From Phyto melanocephala (lineage: Eukaryota > Arthropoda > Insecta > Diptera > Rhinophoridae), in contig OW799237.1 in NCBI GenBank assembly GCA_941918925.1, positions 51,820,997-51,884,996 of the forward strand: a stretch of DNA of 64,000 nucleotides, read 5' to 3'. The position numbers and the translations under genes are program-made. Under the pieces are notes generated by a model. It made no database searches. It was not told the DNA's origin and saw only the letters and a program-made list of their open reading frames with translations. The first letter of the stretch is position 1; each line of letters opens with the position of its first letter. Below are positions 22,980-32,642 of this stretch, piece by piece.

Positions 22980-23133
22980 CAAGAATAGCAACTACCATTT
23001 CATCTTTAATCACTTCCATGGAGCCATTACAGAGATAATATATATAGTTAAGTGCATCACCTTTATGAATGAGGTATTCCCCTGGTGCGCAAAAATTTGT
23101 TTTTATGTGAAGAGAGAGTAGTTTAAGACAACC
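22980..23133 (-). CDS. Elk: Elk potassium channel, CNBH-domain exon (second recognised exon)
   Basis: A 154-bp internal exon read from 23133 to 22980, encoding 51 residues plus one base. It begins [20 protein letters not shown], continues [20 protein letters not shown], and ends MVVAIL plus the first base of a Gly codon. This is the beta-roll of the cyclic-nucleotide-binding homology domain of KCNH channels, and the Elk subtype is clear from '[15 protein letters not shown]'. The acceptor is ATTACAG|GGT and the donor TTG|GTAAGT. The phase matches the exon at 7141. The downstream intron is about 15.8 kb and starts within about 110 bp of decayed satellite units. In this channel family the domain modulates gating and does not respond strongly to cyclic nucleotides (family knowledge). 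Confidence 0.95.
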
Positions 23134-23194
23134 CTGTAATATAATTAAAATATTTCTTACTTGTACTCCTAATAATACTTAGCAACCAATTTAC

Positions 23195-23290
23195 CTGAGA
23201 TGCACTTTCAAAAATTGGCAGCTGCAATATTTCACGGTGTAAATGCATTGAAACATCTCCTCTTAGTTCTTCAGGAAATTCCCGTAATGT
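23195..23290 (-). CDS. Elk: Elk potassium channel, C-linker exon (first recognised exon)
   Basis: A 96-bp exon read from 23290 to 23195, encoding 32 residues in phase 0. It starts [20 protein letters not shown] and ends LPIFESASQ. This is the end of the C-linker that joins the S6 gate helix to the cyclic-nucleotide-binding homology domain in KCNH channels. The acceptor is TTAATCATAG|ACA and the donor CAG|GTAAAT. A compact 61-bp intron follows. The preceding family exon (ending 'SLSHGIDIYE') and the pore-containing exons were not found up to 64000, so the upstream intron is at least about 40.7 kb, unless a short exon was missed. Confidence 0.93.
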
Positions 23291-23531
23291 CTATGATTAA
23301 GAGAATAAAATTTGATTTTAGGATTGCTAAAAAACTGCACAAAATATATGTATATAAAAAGTAATGTGAAATGATACATATGTCCTTATTTATTTGCTAT
23401 GCCTTGATGTCCTAACAAGAGTGCTAGATTTAATTTGCCACCTTTTGTTATTTGTTGGTTTTAATAGTTGCCACATAGAGATCAAGTGGTTATATAATTC
23501 AAAAGACGTTTATTGTAAGAATTTTAGTTTG
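23291..23531. other. Elk intron, no feature seen
   Basis: Intron sequence just upstream of the Elk acceptor. The tract before the exon is only weakly pyrimidine-rich. Nothing else is recognised. Confidence 0.4.
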
Positions 23532-24011
23532 AAATTTGTCTCGTCTAAAAATATGTTTCATTTTTGTTAAAACCGCATTAATTTGATTATGCTTATAGGA
23601 TGTTTTTGCACTCGGGTTTTATAAAAAAAATAATTGAAGAACTTGCTTCTTATTAGGCAACTTTGCGCCTTTCAGTTCACTTTCGAATTTTCCCATCAAA
23701 AATGTATCATTATCGGATGGTAGTTTCTAAGATGAGCCTGCCATTATAACTGTTTACTGTTATTTTTTGTTAAATTTGTCTCGTCTAAAAATATGTTTCA
23801 TTTTTGTTAAAACCGCATTAATTTGATTATGCTTCAAGGATGTTTTTGCACTCGGGTTTTATAAAGAAAATAATTGAAGAACTTGCTTCTTATTAGGCAA
23901 CTTTGCGGCTTTCAGTTCACTTTCGCATTTTCCGATCAAAAATGTATCATTATCGGATGGTAGTTTCTAAGATGAGCCTGCCATTATAACTGTTTACTGT
24001 TATTTTTTTGT
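23532..24011. repeat. 240-bp tandem duplication
   Basis: Two head-to-tail copies start AAATTTGTCTCGTCTAAAA at about 23532 and 23772. They differ at only a handful of positions, for example GCGCCTTT versus GCGGCTTT. A third copy begins (TTAAATTTGTCTT) at about 24011 and is lost after a dozen bases. The copies have no clear open frame. The high identity suggests a recent event. It sits in the Elk intron. Confidence 0.88.
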
Positions 24012-24021
24012 TAAATTTGTC

Positions 24022-24190
24022 TTTACTTAATATTTTTGTTTGTTTTATCACTTTTACTTTTAAATTGCAAAATTTTCACTAATTTAGTGTACATGAATTA
24101 TTAAAACTTTTTAATAATTAAGAACAACGCATTTAATCAGAAAATCGTATTGGCACCGTATCAAGTAATGTTCAACAGTTTAATTTTTTT
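24022..24190. other. No recognisable feature
   Basis: Short AT-rich intron sequence between the tandem duplication and a mini-me fragment. Confidence 0.3.
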
Positions 24191-24412
24191 ATACCCTTCA
24201 CAAGATGGAAAAGGGTAAGTCAGTCCGTGTCAGTGTGTATGTTGAAATCAACTTTTTGAGTCCCCTGACATTGCCTGGACCTTAGTGAGGTATTAAAATA
24301 TCAGAAATATTCGGTGTTGAAAATCAGAAACATCAGTACATACACAACTGAGATATGAGCAAAAAACCACGACCACATAGTTTTTGTTACAACAACAACA
24401 TACATACATACA
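24191..24412 (+). mobile_element. Mini-me-like element, 5' half only
   Basis: It starts ATACCCTTCACAAGATGG and runs through GTTGAAATCAACTTTTTGAG and ATATGAGCAAAAAACCACGA to ACAACAACATACATACATAC. It lacks the conserved TTTCCGACCCC core (an internal deletion) and the whole 3' half with the hairpin. It is joined directly to an R1-type LINE, so this may be an insertion point or a breakpoint. Confidence 0.7.
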
Positions 24413-26036
24413 TCTGCATCTATTTCCATATCAGGAAACGTCTTCATGGGAAAATAGCCTCCCTGATGAAATATTCCATTTTCCTCAGGTGAGAACACCC
24501 GAGATAAAAGCATCTGTGCTAAAATTCAAGGATAAGAAGACACCAGGATTTGATTGTATCCCGAGTGTCGTGTTAAAGGAAGCTGTTAAATGTTGCCCTG
24601 ATCAATTTGTTTAAGTGATAAACTAGTGCTTAAGTCAAGGGGTTTTTCCATCAATATGGAAGAGACAAAAATTGGAGAGGATAGTATGCAACAGACTGGA
24701 ATCATGCACTGATGCCGTAAGTGGGTTATCCGATAACCAATTTGGCTTTAGGAAAGCTAAATCTACTCTCTATGCCATTAACGTGGTTGTGAAAACTGCA
24801 GCACAGGCTATCAAAAGAAAACGATGGAAAACAGGTACAAAGAAATATTGTGTTATTGTAACATTGGACGTCAAGAATGCCTTTAATACAGCGAACTGTG
24901 ATAATATTGTATACGCTTTGTCTCGACTGAATATCCCCCGATACCTACTGGCCATTATTCAGGAATATTTTCGTAATAGACTTTTGGTATATGATACCGA
25001 CACAGGTATGAAGAGGTTCAAAACCACTGGAGGAGTACCACAATGATCAGTGCTGGGACCATTGCTATGGAATGTGATGTACGATAGTGTATTGAGATTG
25101 GATTTACCTGCAAATGTTAAGATAATTGCCTTTGCGGTGCATAGGTGCAAAGGCATCGAGAACCTGCTCTGCGCTCTGGCGAATTATGCGAAATACCAGA
25201 GGCCCGAAGTATCTCCAAAGATAATTGATAACAAGCGTTGTTAAGAGCATTATCTTGTATGCATATCCTGTCTGATTAAATGTGTTGCGATTAAGATCAT
25301 ATGTGAATCTTTTTACGCCTGCATATAGGCTGGCAGCCCTTCGAGTGTGTAGTGCATACCGGACAGTGTCAGATGAGGCAGCATTTGTCATTGCGGGTAT
25401 GTTACCAATTGATTTGGAGGCCACAGCTACTACAAGGGATGAACGCATTGTCAGATGGCAGTTGCGTTGGTCGGTTACAGGTAAGGGGAGATGAACGTAC
25501 TTACTGATACCTGACATAGTGACAGGGCTTGATAGAAGACACGGCGACCTGAACTATTATATCACTCAGTTATTGAGTGAACATGGATGCTTTAGGTCAT
25601 ATCTGTATCGCTTTGGACATGACAGTAATCCGTTCTGTCCGAGTTGTGGAAGATGCCAGAAATGTCTTTTTCATCTGTCCACGTTTTGAAAATTGGAGGG
25701 CGAACTTACAGGAAATGATAGGCTACGGTATAAGGCCCTATAATAAAGTGCAGGCTATGCTGTTTGCAGTGAGTAATTGGGAGCATGTTTGTAACTTTGT
25801 GAAATGGGTTCTTGTGAAACTTCGTAGGTTAGAAAGGATTCGAAGCAGAATCAGTACGGCGTAGCGCGGGTTGAAGTGCCCTTCCCACCCTGTCACGGAA
25901 AATTTTGCGGTAGTTCCACAAGGGACGTTTGGGTTAGCGTATCGAGGTGTTTTAGCGTGTTAAAGTCTCGCACTCCTGGCATTTGAGGAGCCAGAATCTT
26001 TCGATGATTTCACCTCGTTAAATAAAAAAAAACATA
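24413..26036 (+). mobile_element. R1-clade-like LINE, 5'-truncated
   Basis: It begins inside the region before the reverse transcriptase and ends with a 3' UTR and a short A tail (AATAAAAAAAAAC) at about 26035. The coding parts are described separately. The 3' end is joined to CATA microsatellite sequence, in which the errantivirus-like element later inserted. Confidence 0.75.
24480..25865 (+). pseudogene. R1-like LINE ORF2: RT and C-terminal zinc-finger region
   Basis: The plus strand reads KKTPGFDCIPSVVLKEAVK (RT entry), then SDNQFGFRKAKSTLYAI, then VTLDVKNAFNTANCD (first catalytic Asp), then TTGGVPQ, a stop, and SVLGPLLWNVMYD. The catalytic 'ADD' box is missing: after KIIAFA the sequence jumps, so a deletion removed it. 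Further on, ALRVCSAYRTVSDEAAFVIA and GMLPIDL, SYLYRFGHDSNPFCPSCG, and LVKLRRLERIRSRIS match C termini of R1-type elements. Many stops and frameshifts are present. R1 relatives are often rDNA-specific, but this copy lies in unrelated DNA. Confidence 0.8.
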
Positions 26037-26331
26037 TATACATACATACATACAAATTTTGTTTTTAATATTTTTCTTTTATTTAGACAATAAAACAGAT
26101 TTAATTCATTTTAAAATATTAAGTTTTATTTCCGTTGGTACGTCCAACGAGTTTCGAGTTTTTAACAAATCTGAATCTTTATTCTTTCATTATCTTAAAG
26201 CTTAAATTAAAGTATGTAAGTACAAGGTGGCGCAAAAATAACCTTCCGATGTTTTTTGGCTGTAATTTAAAAAAAAAATGAAAAACTTTGATTCTTCTTG
26301 TGGAGTATTTTTATTTGGTCTTTTAATTTTT

Positions 26332-27083
26332 ATACCCTTCACCTGTGGTGCACAAGGGTATATATAGCTTTGTCATTCCGTTTGTAATTTCTACAATTTT
26401 CATTTCCGACCCCATAAAGTATATATTTTCTGAAAGCTTATGAATAGAGAAGTCGATTAAGCTCTGACCGTCTGTCCGTCTATCCGTCTGCCCGTCTGTC
26501 CGTGTGTTGGTTGAAATCAACTTTTAGAAGCAACTATATGTTCCTCAGATCTGTACATGGTATCAATCTCTTGGAAATATCCAGGAATGAATCGCTATTG
26601 AAATTCAGCACAATCGCCCCATAACTTTCTGAGATATGAGCAAAAAACCACGACCACCTCGTTTTTTTCACAATTACAACAACAACATACATACATACAT
26701 AAATGTAAAAAACATACCAAACAAAAAAAATTAAAAAAAAAAAATATTGAAAATAAGAAAAAAATAATAAAAAAAACTACAAAAAAAAAAAATTTAAAAA
26801 AAATTAAAAAAAATTTTTGAAAAATTTTTCTAAAAAAATTTTTTAAAAAAATTCAAAAAAAATATAAAAAAAAATAATCAAATATAAATAATATATTAAA
26901 TAAAATAAAATAAATTTTTTTTTGGCTCAGCTGGGATTCGATGCCACATATATTCTAACCAGTATATACATATGCACGTATTTTATATGGGATGAATGGT
27001 GATACAAACAATTGTTATAGCATGACTACACGTTGTGAAGGGTATATAAGATTCGGCACGGCCGAATATAGCACTGTTACTTG
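26332..27083 (+). mobile_element. Mini-me-like element, copy inside the mariner
   Basis: A full-length copy: start ATACCCTTCACCTGTGG, core TTTCCGACCCCATAAAGTAT, a GTCY tract, the A-rich tract, the GGCTCAGCTGGGATTCGATG cassette, the hairpin, and the end GTTACTTG. It lies between the mariner inverted repeat and the transposase stop. It is therefore the youngest of a three-level nest (errantivirus LTR, mariner, mini-me). Confidence 0.87.
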
Positions 27084-27091
27084 TTTTTACA

Positions 27092-28173
27092 TCAAGTCGA
27101 GAATATGATGTCATGTAAATGGCCGCCGCCACAGTTGATTGCCATTTGAGCCCTTTTTATGGCATTTTACATCACTTTGGCCAAAACTTCCGGCGATATT
27201 GTATACTTCTTGACGGATATTGTCTTTGAGAGCTGCAAGAGTCTGAGGCTTGTTGACATAAATCCGCGACTTCAAAAAGCCCCACAAAAAGAAGTCTGGA
27301 GCGGTCAAATCAGGCGATCTTGCTGGCCAGTTCAAATCGCCAAAACGGGAGATTAGGCGCCCGGGAAATGCATCCTTCAGCATATCGGTTGTGGCACGTG
27401 CAGTATGTGCTGTTGCACCGTCCTGTTTTCCACATGTTTTCCAATCCCAATTCATCAAGTTGCGGCAAAAAGAACTCGTTGATCATTGCTCTGTAGCGCT
27501 CACCATTCACAGTAACCGTTTGGCCCGCGACGTCTTCGAAGAAAAAAGGTCCGATGACTCCTCCAGCGAAAACAGCACACCATACAGTAACTTTGAGTGG
27601 GTGTAATGGCTTTTCGTGGGTTACACGCGGATTTTCAGTGCCCCAGAAGCATAAATTTTGCTTATTTACGTACCCGCTAAGATGGAAATGGGCCTCATCA
27701 CTCATGATTATTTTTGATGAAAAATCATCTTCCTCTTGGTGGTGATTCAGGATGGCTTGAGCGTATGTTAGACGCGATTGGCGGTCAGCAGCTAACAGCT
27801 GATGCACCGTCTGGACTTTGTACGGAAACATCTTCAAATCTTGTACCAAAATTCGCTGTAAAGACCGTCGACTGATAGCCATTTGCGTGGCACGTCGTCT
27901 GGTCGATGTCGACGGCGCTTCCATGACATCCTCGGCTACAGCAGCAATATTCTCTGCAGAACGGCTACTCCGGGGTCTGCCACTCCTGGCAGCATCTCGT
28001 GTTGTGCCAGTCTCTTCGACGCGAGCGGCTAAACGTCGCAGTGTTTTACCAGTAGGCGTTGGACGGCTAGGAAATCTGCGACGAAATTCACGTTGTGCCA
28101 AAGTCACCGACCGATTATTGGTCAAATAAATAGTCACCAATATTCCGCGTTCTGGAGCAGTGTAGCGTAACAT
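27092..28173 (-). pseudogene. Mariner transposase (DD41D type), broken
   Basis: It starts MLRYTAPERGILVTIY at 28173 and has an N-terminal helix-turn-helix region (SVTLAQREFRRRFPSR; GRPRSSRSAENI). The first catalytic Asp is in MSDEAHFHL at about residue 157. A one-base frameshift near 27410-27425 lies just before the second Asp, in QDGATAHTA. The third Asp is in SPDLTAPDFFLWG. I count 41 residues between the last two, giving DD41D as in the rosa mariner of Ceratitis. Near the C terminus a stop and another frame change precede HLHDIIFST. It catalysed cut-and-paste transposition at TA sites; now it is inactive. Base composition is noticeably richer in GC than its surroundings. Confidence 0.9.
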
Positions 28174-28505
28174 TGTTTATTAACGTGTATTTTGCATGTG
28201 TTTACTACACAAATGTCAAAACAGAACTGACATTAGGGGCCAATTGCAAAATTTGTAGCATTTTCTGATAGGAGGATTTCTTTTGCTCCACCTTGTATAT
28301 GTAAATGATAATAATAACTTAAATATAAACAAATGATGCATGTGCTTAGGTTCTTTATATTGAGATTCATTTATGATGAATCTCAAAAAAACGGTATCAG
28401 TTACAAATTGAATTTATTTCAATCATTCAATTCTTTTGATAAAATGCATTCTTTGCCAAACAACGAATATCGCTGTGTGGTCAAAAACAGCAATGCATGC
28501 AAATC

Positions 28506-29831
28506 TTAAGCAGATGGCCAAATGTTTACGTTATTGGCGGTCTCTTCTGAGATGGGCATCTCACAGTCATATATGACTCGCCTCTCCTCATGATTCGAGT
28601 CCCTTCGAAACAAAATCTTTCTGAACCTCAAAGCCACCAAAACACAAGCAACACACAAAATTAATGAGAAAAAAATATAAGTGTGATACATATTATAATC
28701 CTTATATATAAATTGCCTTATTTCTTCTAAGTTGTCGAATTTAAGGATTTCTATTAATTCAGTGATGTTATTCTCTAACTTTTGTTGATTAGGAATAATT
28801 ATATCCATTTTACTTTCAAATCTTTTAATTTTATATTCGTCTATTTCTGTTTCACAATTTTGAAAATTTATTAAGTAATTTCCAGTACGCTTATATTTAT
28901 ATTCATTACAAGTACTTTTTAAAGTGGAATTAATCTTTATCAATAAAACGTTTCCAAAATTCAATTCTTGTATCAATTTTTGAGTAAATTTTCTTTTTGT
29001 ACATTCATCGTATGAATTATTTATAATATTTCTAATACATTTATTAGTTTTTTCTAAATTGTTTACATCTTTTTCGGTATTTACATAATATGTTTCATTT
29101 TTTATGCTTACAACTCTAGAAATGCTTAAATTAACTTGCATATAATCTACATTTGGTATTGGTACTACAAATATTGTGTTTTCATCATTTTCCACAAATA
29201 TCGGAATTGATATTACAAATAATATAACGTCCTTTGATAATTTTCCGAAAGAACATTTAATATAACTTAACTTTTTACTATCAATTTGGTAAAAATCAAT
29301 TTCTTTATTAGTCAAAAAGAATCTGTTCATTACCTGGTGTTTGGAACTCATTATGTAATCTTGTATTTTTTCAATTTTGTCTTTCACTTTGTTTATTAAT
29401 AAAGTTAAATGATTGTATTTTATAAGTTCTAATTTGTTTTCTAATTCCCTACTATGTGTTTCATTAAACAATTCCTTATGTGATTCCAAAATCAGTTTAA
29501 CGTTCAACATATACTTCTGTATATCATTATTTATGTCCTCCTTGTCCTGGTCGTCTAAATTGCCGAACACCCATTTAAGAAGTCTTCCTCCCGCGTCAAT
29601 CAATGCTCTTTTTTTTCTATTGTCATGCTTTTCTATTGTCAACAATGAGTGTTCTAACTGTTCAATATCTTTTTGCAAGTTCAAGATCATCCATCCCTGC
29701 TTCACCTTCATGTTACCCGAAATGCTAGCTCTAATTTTATTGACTGTGTCTTCTATCTCCTTGAGGTCAATTACGTGTACAAGCTTTGAATAACTTTGGA
29801 TCAGAGTTACGGGCTGACTTCTCACTATCAT
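28506..29831 (-). CDS. Errantivirus-type envelope protein (endogenous)
   Basis: A 441-codon frame reading 29831 to 28506 and ending inside the 3' LTR. It has a furin-like site RKKR at about residues 72-75, followed by a hydrophobic Gly-rich segment (fusion-peptide position). Several coiled-coil-like stretches follow, then a membrane helix at about 383-401 and a basic cytoplasmic tail of about 40 residues. This layout matches envelope proteins of insect errantiviruses. The frame itself lacks a signal peptide. A hydrophobic leader-like segment begins about 80 bp upstream (near 29908) in another frame, so a frameshift probably disables the start. Function today is unknown. Confidence 0.85.
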   Translation of the reverse strand: MIVRSQPVTLIQSYSKLVHVIDLKEIEDTVNKIRASISGNMKVKQGWMILNLQKDIEQLEHSLLTIEKHDNRKKRALIDAGGRLLKWVFGNLDDQDKEDINNDIQKYMLNVKLILESHKELFNETHSRELENKLELIKYNHLTLLINKVKDKIEKIQDYIMSSKHQVMNRFFLTNKEIDFYQIDSKKLSYIKCSFGKLSKDVILFVISIPIFVENDENTIFVVPIPNVDYMQVNLSISRVVSIKNETYYVNTEKDVNNLEKTNKCIRNIINNSYDECTKRKFTQKLIQELNFGNVLLIKINSTLKSTCNEYKYKRTGNYLINFQNCETEIDEYKIKRFESKMDIIIPNQQKLENNITELIEILKFDNLEEIRQFIYKDYNMYHTYIFFSLILCVACVLVALRFRKILFRRDSNHEERRVIYDCEMPISEETANNVNIWPSA

Positions 29832-29952
29832 ATCCTGCTTCAGTTTCTATTTTATTTATTATTATTTCAGCTTGGCTAACCGTCGATATTACCAAAACCA
29901 ACGTCATGATTAAAATTGTCTGAAATTTATGGAAAAGACTTTAATGGCTGCT

Positions 29953-30843
29953 TTACTCGTGATTGATGTTAATCTTGTTAGGATTACTACGATTATATTT
30001 TGTGTATCTTTTAGCAGTTTTCTGTCTTTCCGCTCCCGGATTATTCATATACATTTTTTCTCTATCTATATCGGGTATCGGTTTTCTTCTTTTATTTATT
30101 TTTTGTATTAAATGCCTTTTTTTTCTATCCATTCTATCGTAAATTTCTTTTAAGTTTAAATCTAATCTATTGATAAAATCTATTGGTCTTTGCCTAGTTG
30201 TCGAATGAATTGTACCGTTATAATAACCTATCGCTCTAATTACAAGCTCTTCTGTACTAATTCTCTCCTCTGTACATTTCATTATTCTTATATGTTCAAG
30301 AATTGTTGAATGTAATCTTTCAATGTCTGAATTTCCCGTGTGAGAATGGGGGGTAGTAAAATGGGTCTGAATATTATTTTCACTGCAGAACTACTTAACC
30401 AAATGGTTATCGAATTCGTTGTCCATAATCAAGAGTTCCGGCTTACCCAACAATGCGATTCTTTCTTGTAACTTCGTTTTAGTGGTAGTCATATTTTTGT
30501 CTGAAAGTTTGTGAACACTTCTCAACTTTGTAAATCTGTCTATGGTTGTCAAAAAATATTGCTTTTCCACATGGAAGATATCCATATGAACTATCTGATT
30601 TGGTTTTTTCGGTGTTTCTGTGTGTTGAAAATGTTTCTTAATAGGGTTACGATCGTATTTTGCCTCACTACAAATTTTGCAGTTATTTATATATTTATTG
30701 ATATGTTTTATTAAATAAGGATGAAAGAATTTTCTCTTTATTTCCTCAAAATTTTCCAAAACTCCTCTGTGATTAGTTTCTTCGTGTGTTTTCTTTATAA
30801 TGTCGTAAAGGCGTTCCGGGCATTCCAAATCCACGGCTATCAT
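29953..30843 (-). pseudogene. Errantivirus integrase, interrupted
   Basis: The N-terminal zinc-binding H-H-C-C module is visible (HEETNHRGVLEN, then NCKICSEAKY). Then come HMDIFHVEKQYFLTTIDRFT with the first catalytic Asp, and LIMDNEFDN with the second. A stop lies just after, at about 30391, followed by a readable stretch with HSHTGNSDIERLHSTI holding the Glu. The C-terminal part (30282-29953) has RQRPIDFINRL and a basic tail. All three acidic residues can be found, but the stop separates the second from the third. Integrase joins the DNA copy to the genome. Confidence 0.85.
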
Positions 30844-30867
30844 ATTGCATTTAGTAAATCTAAGTCT

Positions 30868-31710
30868 TCAACGGCCCTTATTCAACACGTCACTTCCATC
30901 CACATACAAAATCAGGTATTTCCCAAATAATCTTTCAACAGTTCTTTCTTTCGCTCTTATAATACGTACCTGAGTTCTATACTTATTAACTATTCCCTCA
31001 CTGATCTTAAAACAATCATTCAAATCTTCTCCACCACCATGCACCGTTCTAATTTCCTCATCGCCCAATTCAAAAACTTGTTCCACATTCGAGTTTTCTT
31101 TTCCCTCAACCCGACTCAAGAAATCCGCAACTTTATTATTTTTCCCTTTTACGTAGTCAATATCAAAATCATATTCACTCAACTGAATTCTCCATCTCGA
31201 CATCTTTGCATTGGGTTCTTTCATTGAATAAAGCCATCTTAATGGCTGGTGATCCGTCTGGACCAAAAACCTCCTACCGTATATGTATCTTCTAAAATAT
31301 TTCAAAGCCCATATAATGGCTAATAATTCTTTCTCAATGGTCGAAGAGTTCTTTTCATGATCATTCAGTGTACGACTTGCGTAACAAATTGGTCTACCTT
31401 CCTGGCTAAGTACTGCGCCTAACGCATTATTACTAGCATCGGTGGTCACAATAAATTTTTTGTCAAAATCAGGATATGCCAGAACAGAATAGGATGTTAC
31501 CAAGCCCTTGAGTTTCTCAAATGCTTGATTATATTTCTGATCGCTTTGGTCAATTTTTCTATCTTTCTTTAAATATTTTATTATAGGCGATGCTATAGAA
31601 GAATAATTCTTTATAAATTTTCGATAATAACCGGTTAATCTCACTTCATTTATTGCCTTAATCTTGTCAGGGTTTGGCTTAATGCCATCAGCAGTTATTA
31701 TATGCCCCAA
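30868..31710 (-). pseudogene. Errantivirus RT end, RNase H and connection to integrase
   Basis: The frame is open for 280 codons. It begins MGHIITADGIKPNPDKI and has a short in-frame deletion before LTGYYRKFIKNY: the family's 'LGLTGYYR' stretch lacks the preceding 15-20 residues. TTDASNNALGAVLSQ, STIEKELLAIIWALKYF and TDHQPLRWL are the RNase H active-site stretches. VKGKNNKVADFLSR follows, as usual in Ty3/gypsy. The RNase H domain removes the RNA strand during copying. Confidence 0.87.
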
Positions 31711-31728
31711 AAATTCCGCCTGCTGAGT

Positions 31729-32124
31729 CTAAAATCTGCACTTATCAAACTGTACTTTAAGACCGTATTCATTTAACTTGCAAAAAATCTTATTCAGACT
31801 ATCGAAGTGTTCATTAACTGAAGTTGAAAACACTAGTATGTCATCCATATAGATAATACATATTTTATTCATGTATTCTATCAAAACAAAGTTCATCATC
31901 TTTTGAAACGTGGATGGTGCATTCTTCAACCCAAAGGGTATTCTGATATATTCATAATGACCGAAAGGTGTAGAGAAAGCAGTTTTTTCTATATCTCTTT
32001 CATCTATTAAAATTTGATGAAAGCCCTTTGCTAAGTCGTCTATTGTAACGCTATTCAATCCCCTATAATCGATGATTATACGCCATTTTTCCCGACAAGA
32101 ATTGTCAGATTTTTTTCCTGACAA
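31729..32124 (-). pseudogene. Errantivirus reverse transcriptase core, deleted
   Basis: KWRIIIDYRGLNSVTIDD is followed at once by LAKGFHQILIDE. The family normally has about 20 residues between these, ending in the first catalytic Asp of the 'TTLDLAKG' stretch, so that residue is lost. Next are STPFGHYEYIRIPFGLKNAP and IIYMDDILVFS, the second catalytic site (MDD). Because of the deletion the enzyme cannot work. The frame ends where it should continue into 31710. Confidence 0.88.
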
Positions 32125-32273
32125 TCTACAAAGGCGAATTATAAGGTGATTTGCTCACTCTTATAATTCCTCGATTTAACATTTCATTGATTTGTTTTCC
32201 AATCTCCTTCTCATGTATTTGGGGGTATTTATATTTTCTCGAGTAAATTGGTTTACCCGTACTTGTACGAATA

Positions 32274-32642
32274 CTATGTTTTATCACGGGGGTAGCAGAC
32301 AAAATCTGGCATTAAAATATTACCTCCTATTATGCAATCAAAATTTTTTCCTTTAAGGTCTATTAGTTTGATAGACATTGTTTTATTTGGTATACTAAAT
32401 TCAACTGGAATAGTGGAAATAACTTCTTTGCTTATTATGAAAGAACCTCCTAAGGTTTTTAACTGAACTGGTTTTACAAGATTCTGTGTTTTGAATAAAA
32501 CTGAAAATAAATTGTAGTCGCCCAAAGTTGTTGCAGCTCCAGTATCAATTAGACATTTTATTTGTTTATTATTAAAAGTTAAAAGAGCTAGGGTAATCGG
32601 TTCTCCGAGTCTCCTGTTGAAAATTTTGTACCACCTCGACAT
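32274..32642 (-). pseudogene. Errantivirus aspartic protease region
   Basis: A 122-codon frame with LIDTGAATTLGDYN, the Asp-Thr-Gly active site of retroviral-type proteases, and FDCIIGGNILM, the usual second signature. It cuts the Gag-Pol precursor. It overlaps the end of the gag frame, suggesting a frameshift-type link. About 150 bp between it and the RT frame are disrupted. Confidence 0.83.

Larger units (their letters stand above)
26223..28295 (-). mobile_element. Mariner-family transposon (DD41D, rosa-like)
   Basis: Its ends are CAAGGTGGCGCAAAA at 26223 and TTTTGCTCCACCTTG at 28295, imperfect inverted repeats of about 15-25 bp. It is flanked by the TA duplication at 26221-26222 and 28296-28297. 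The undisturbed site GTAAGTATATG survives in the right LTR near 34092, which proves a clean TA insertion. It carries one minus-strand transposase gene. A mini-me-like element sits at 26332-27083, just beyond the end of the transposase. Confidence 0.93.
26055..28578 (-). repeat. 3' LTR of the errantivirus-like element, split by mariner
   Basis: The LTR parts are 26055-26220 and 28298-28578; together with one TA they equal the 449 bp of the right LTR. Env ends inside it. On the minus strand the purine-rich GAGGAGAGGCG before its start (28579-28589) is a plausible polypurine tract. Confidence 0.9.

Noticed and set aside
23532..24011. Duplicated Elk exon
   Set aside because: No open frame with splice sites, and no channel motif in either copy on either strand.
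24770..25517. Minus-strand frames opposite the R1-like RT
   Set aside because: Antisense shadows; the RT motifs are on the plus strand.
26923..26960. A tRNA gene in the mini-me cassette
   Set aside because: A-box and B-box likenesses abut, no cloverleaf can be formed, and arms do not pair. Kept only as a finding.
27310..28129. Plus-strand frames opposite the mariner transposase
   Set aside because: They are antisense shadows; the minus strand has all catalytic motifs.
29413..29793. Plus-strand 126-codon hydrophobic frame
   Set aside because: Antisense of the env frame and without any family motif.
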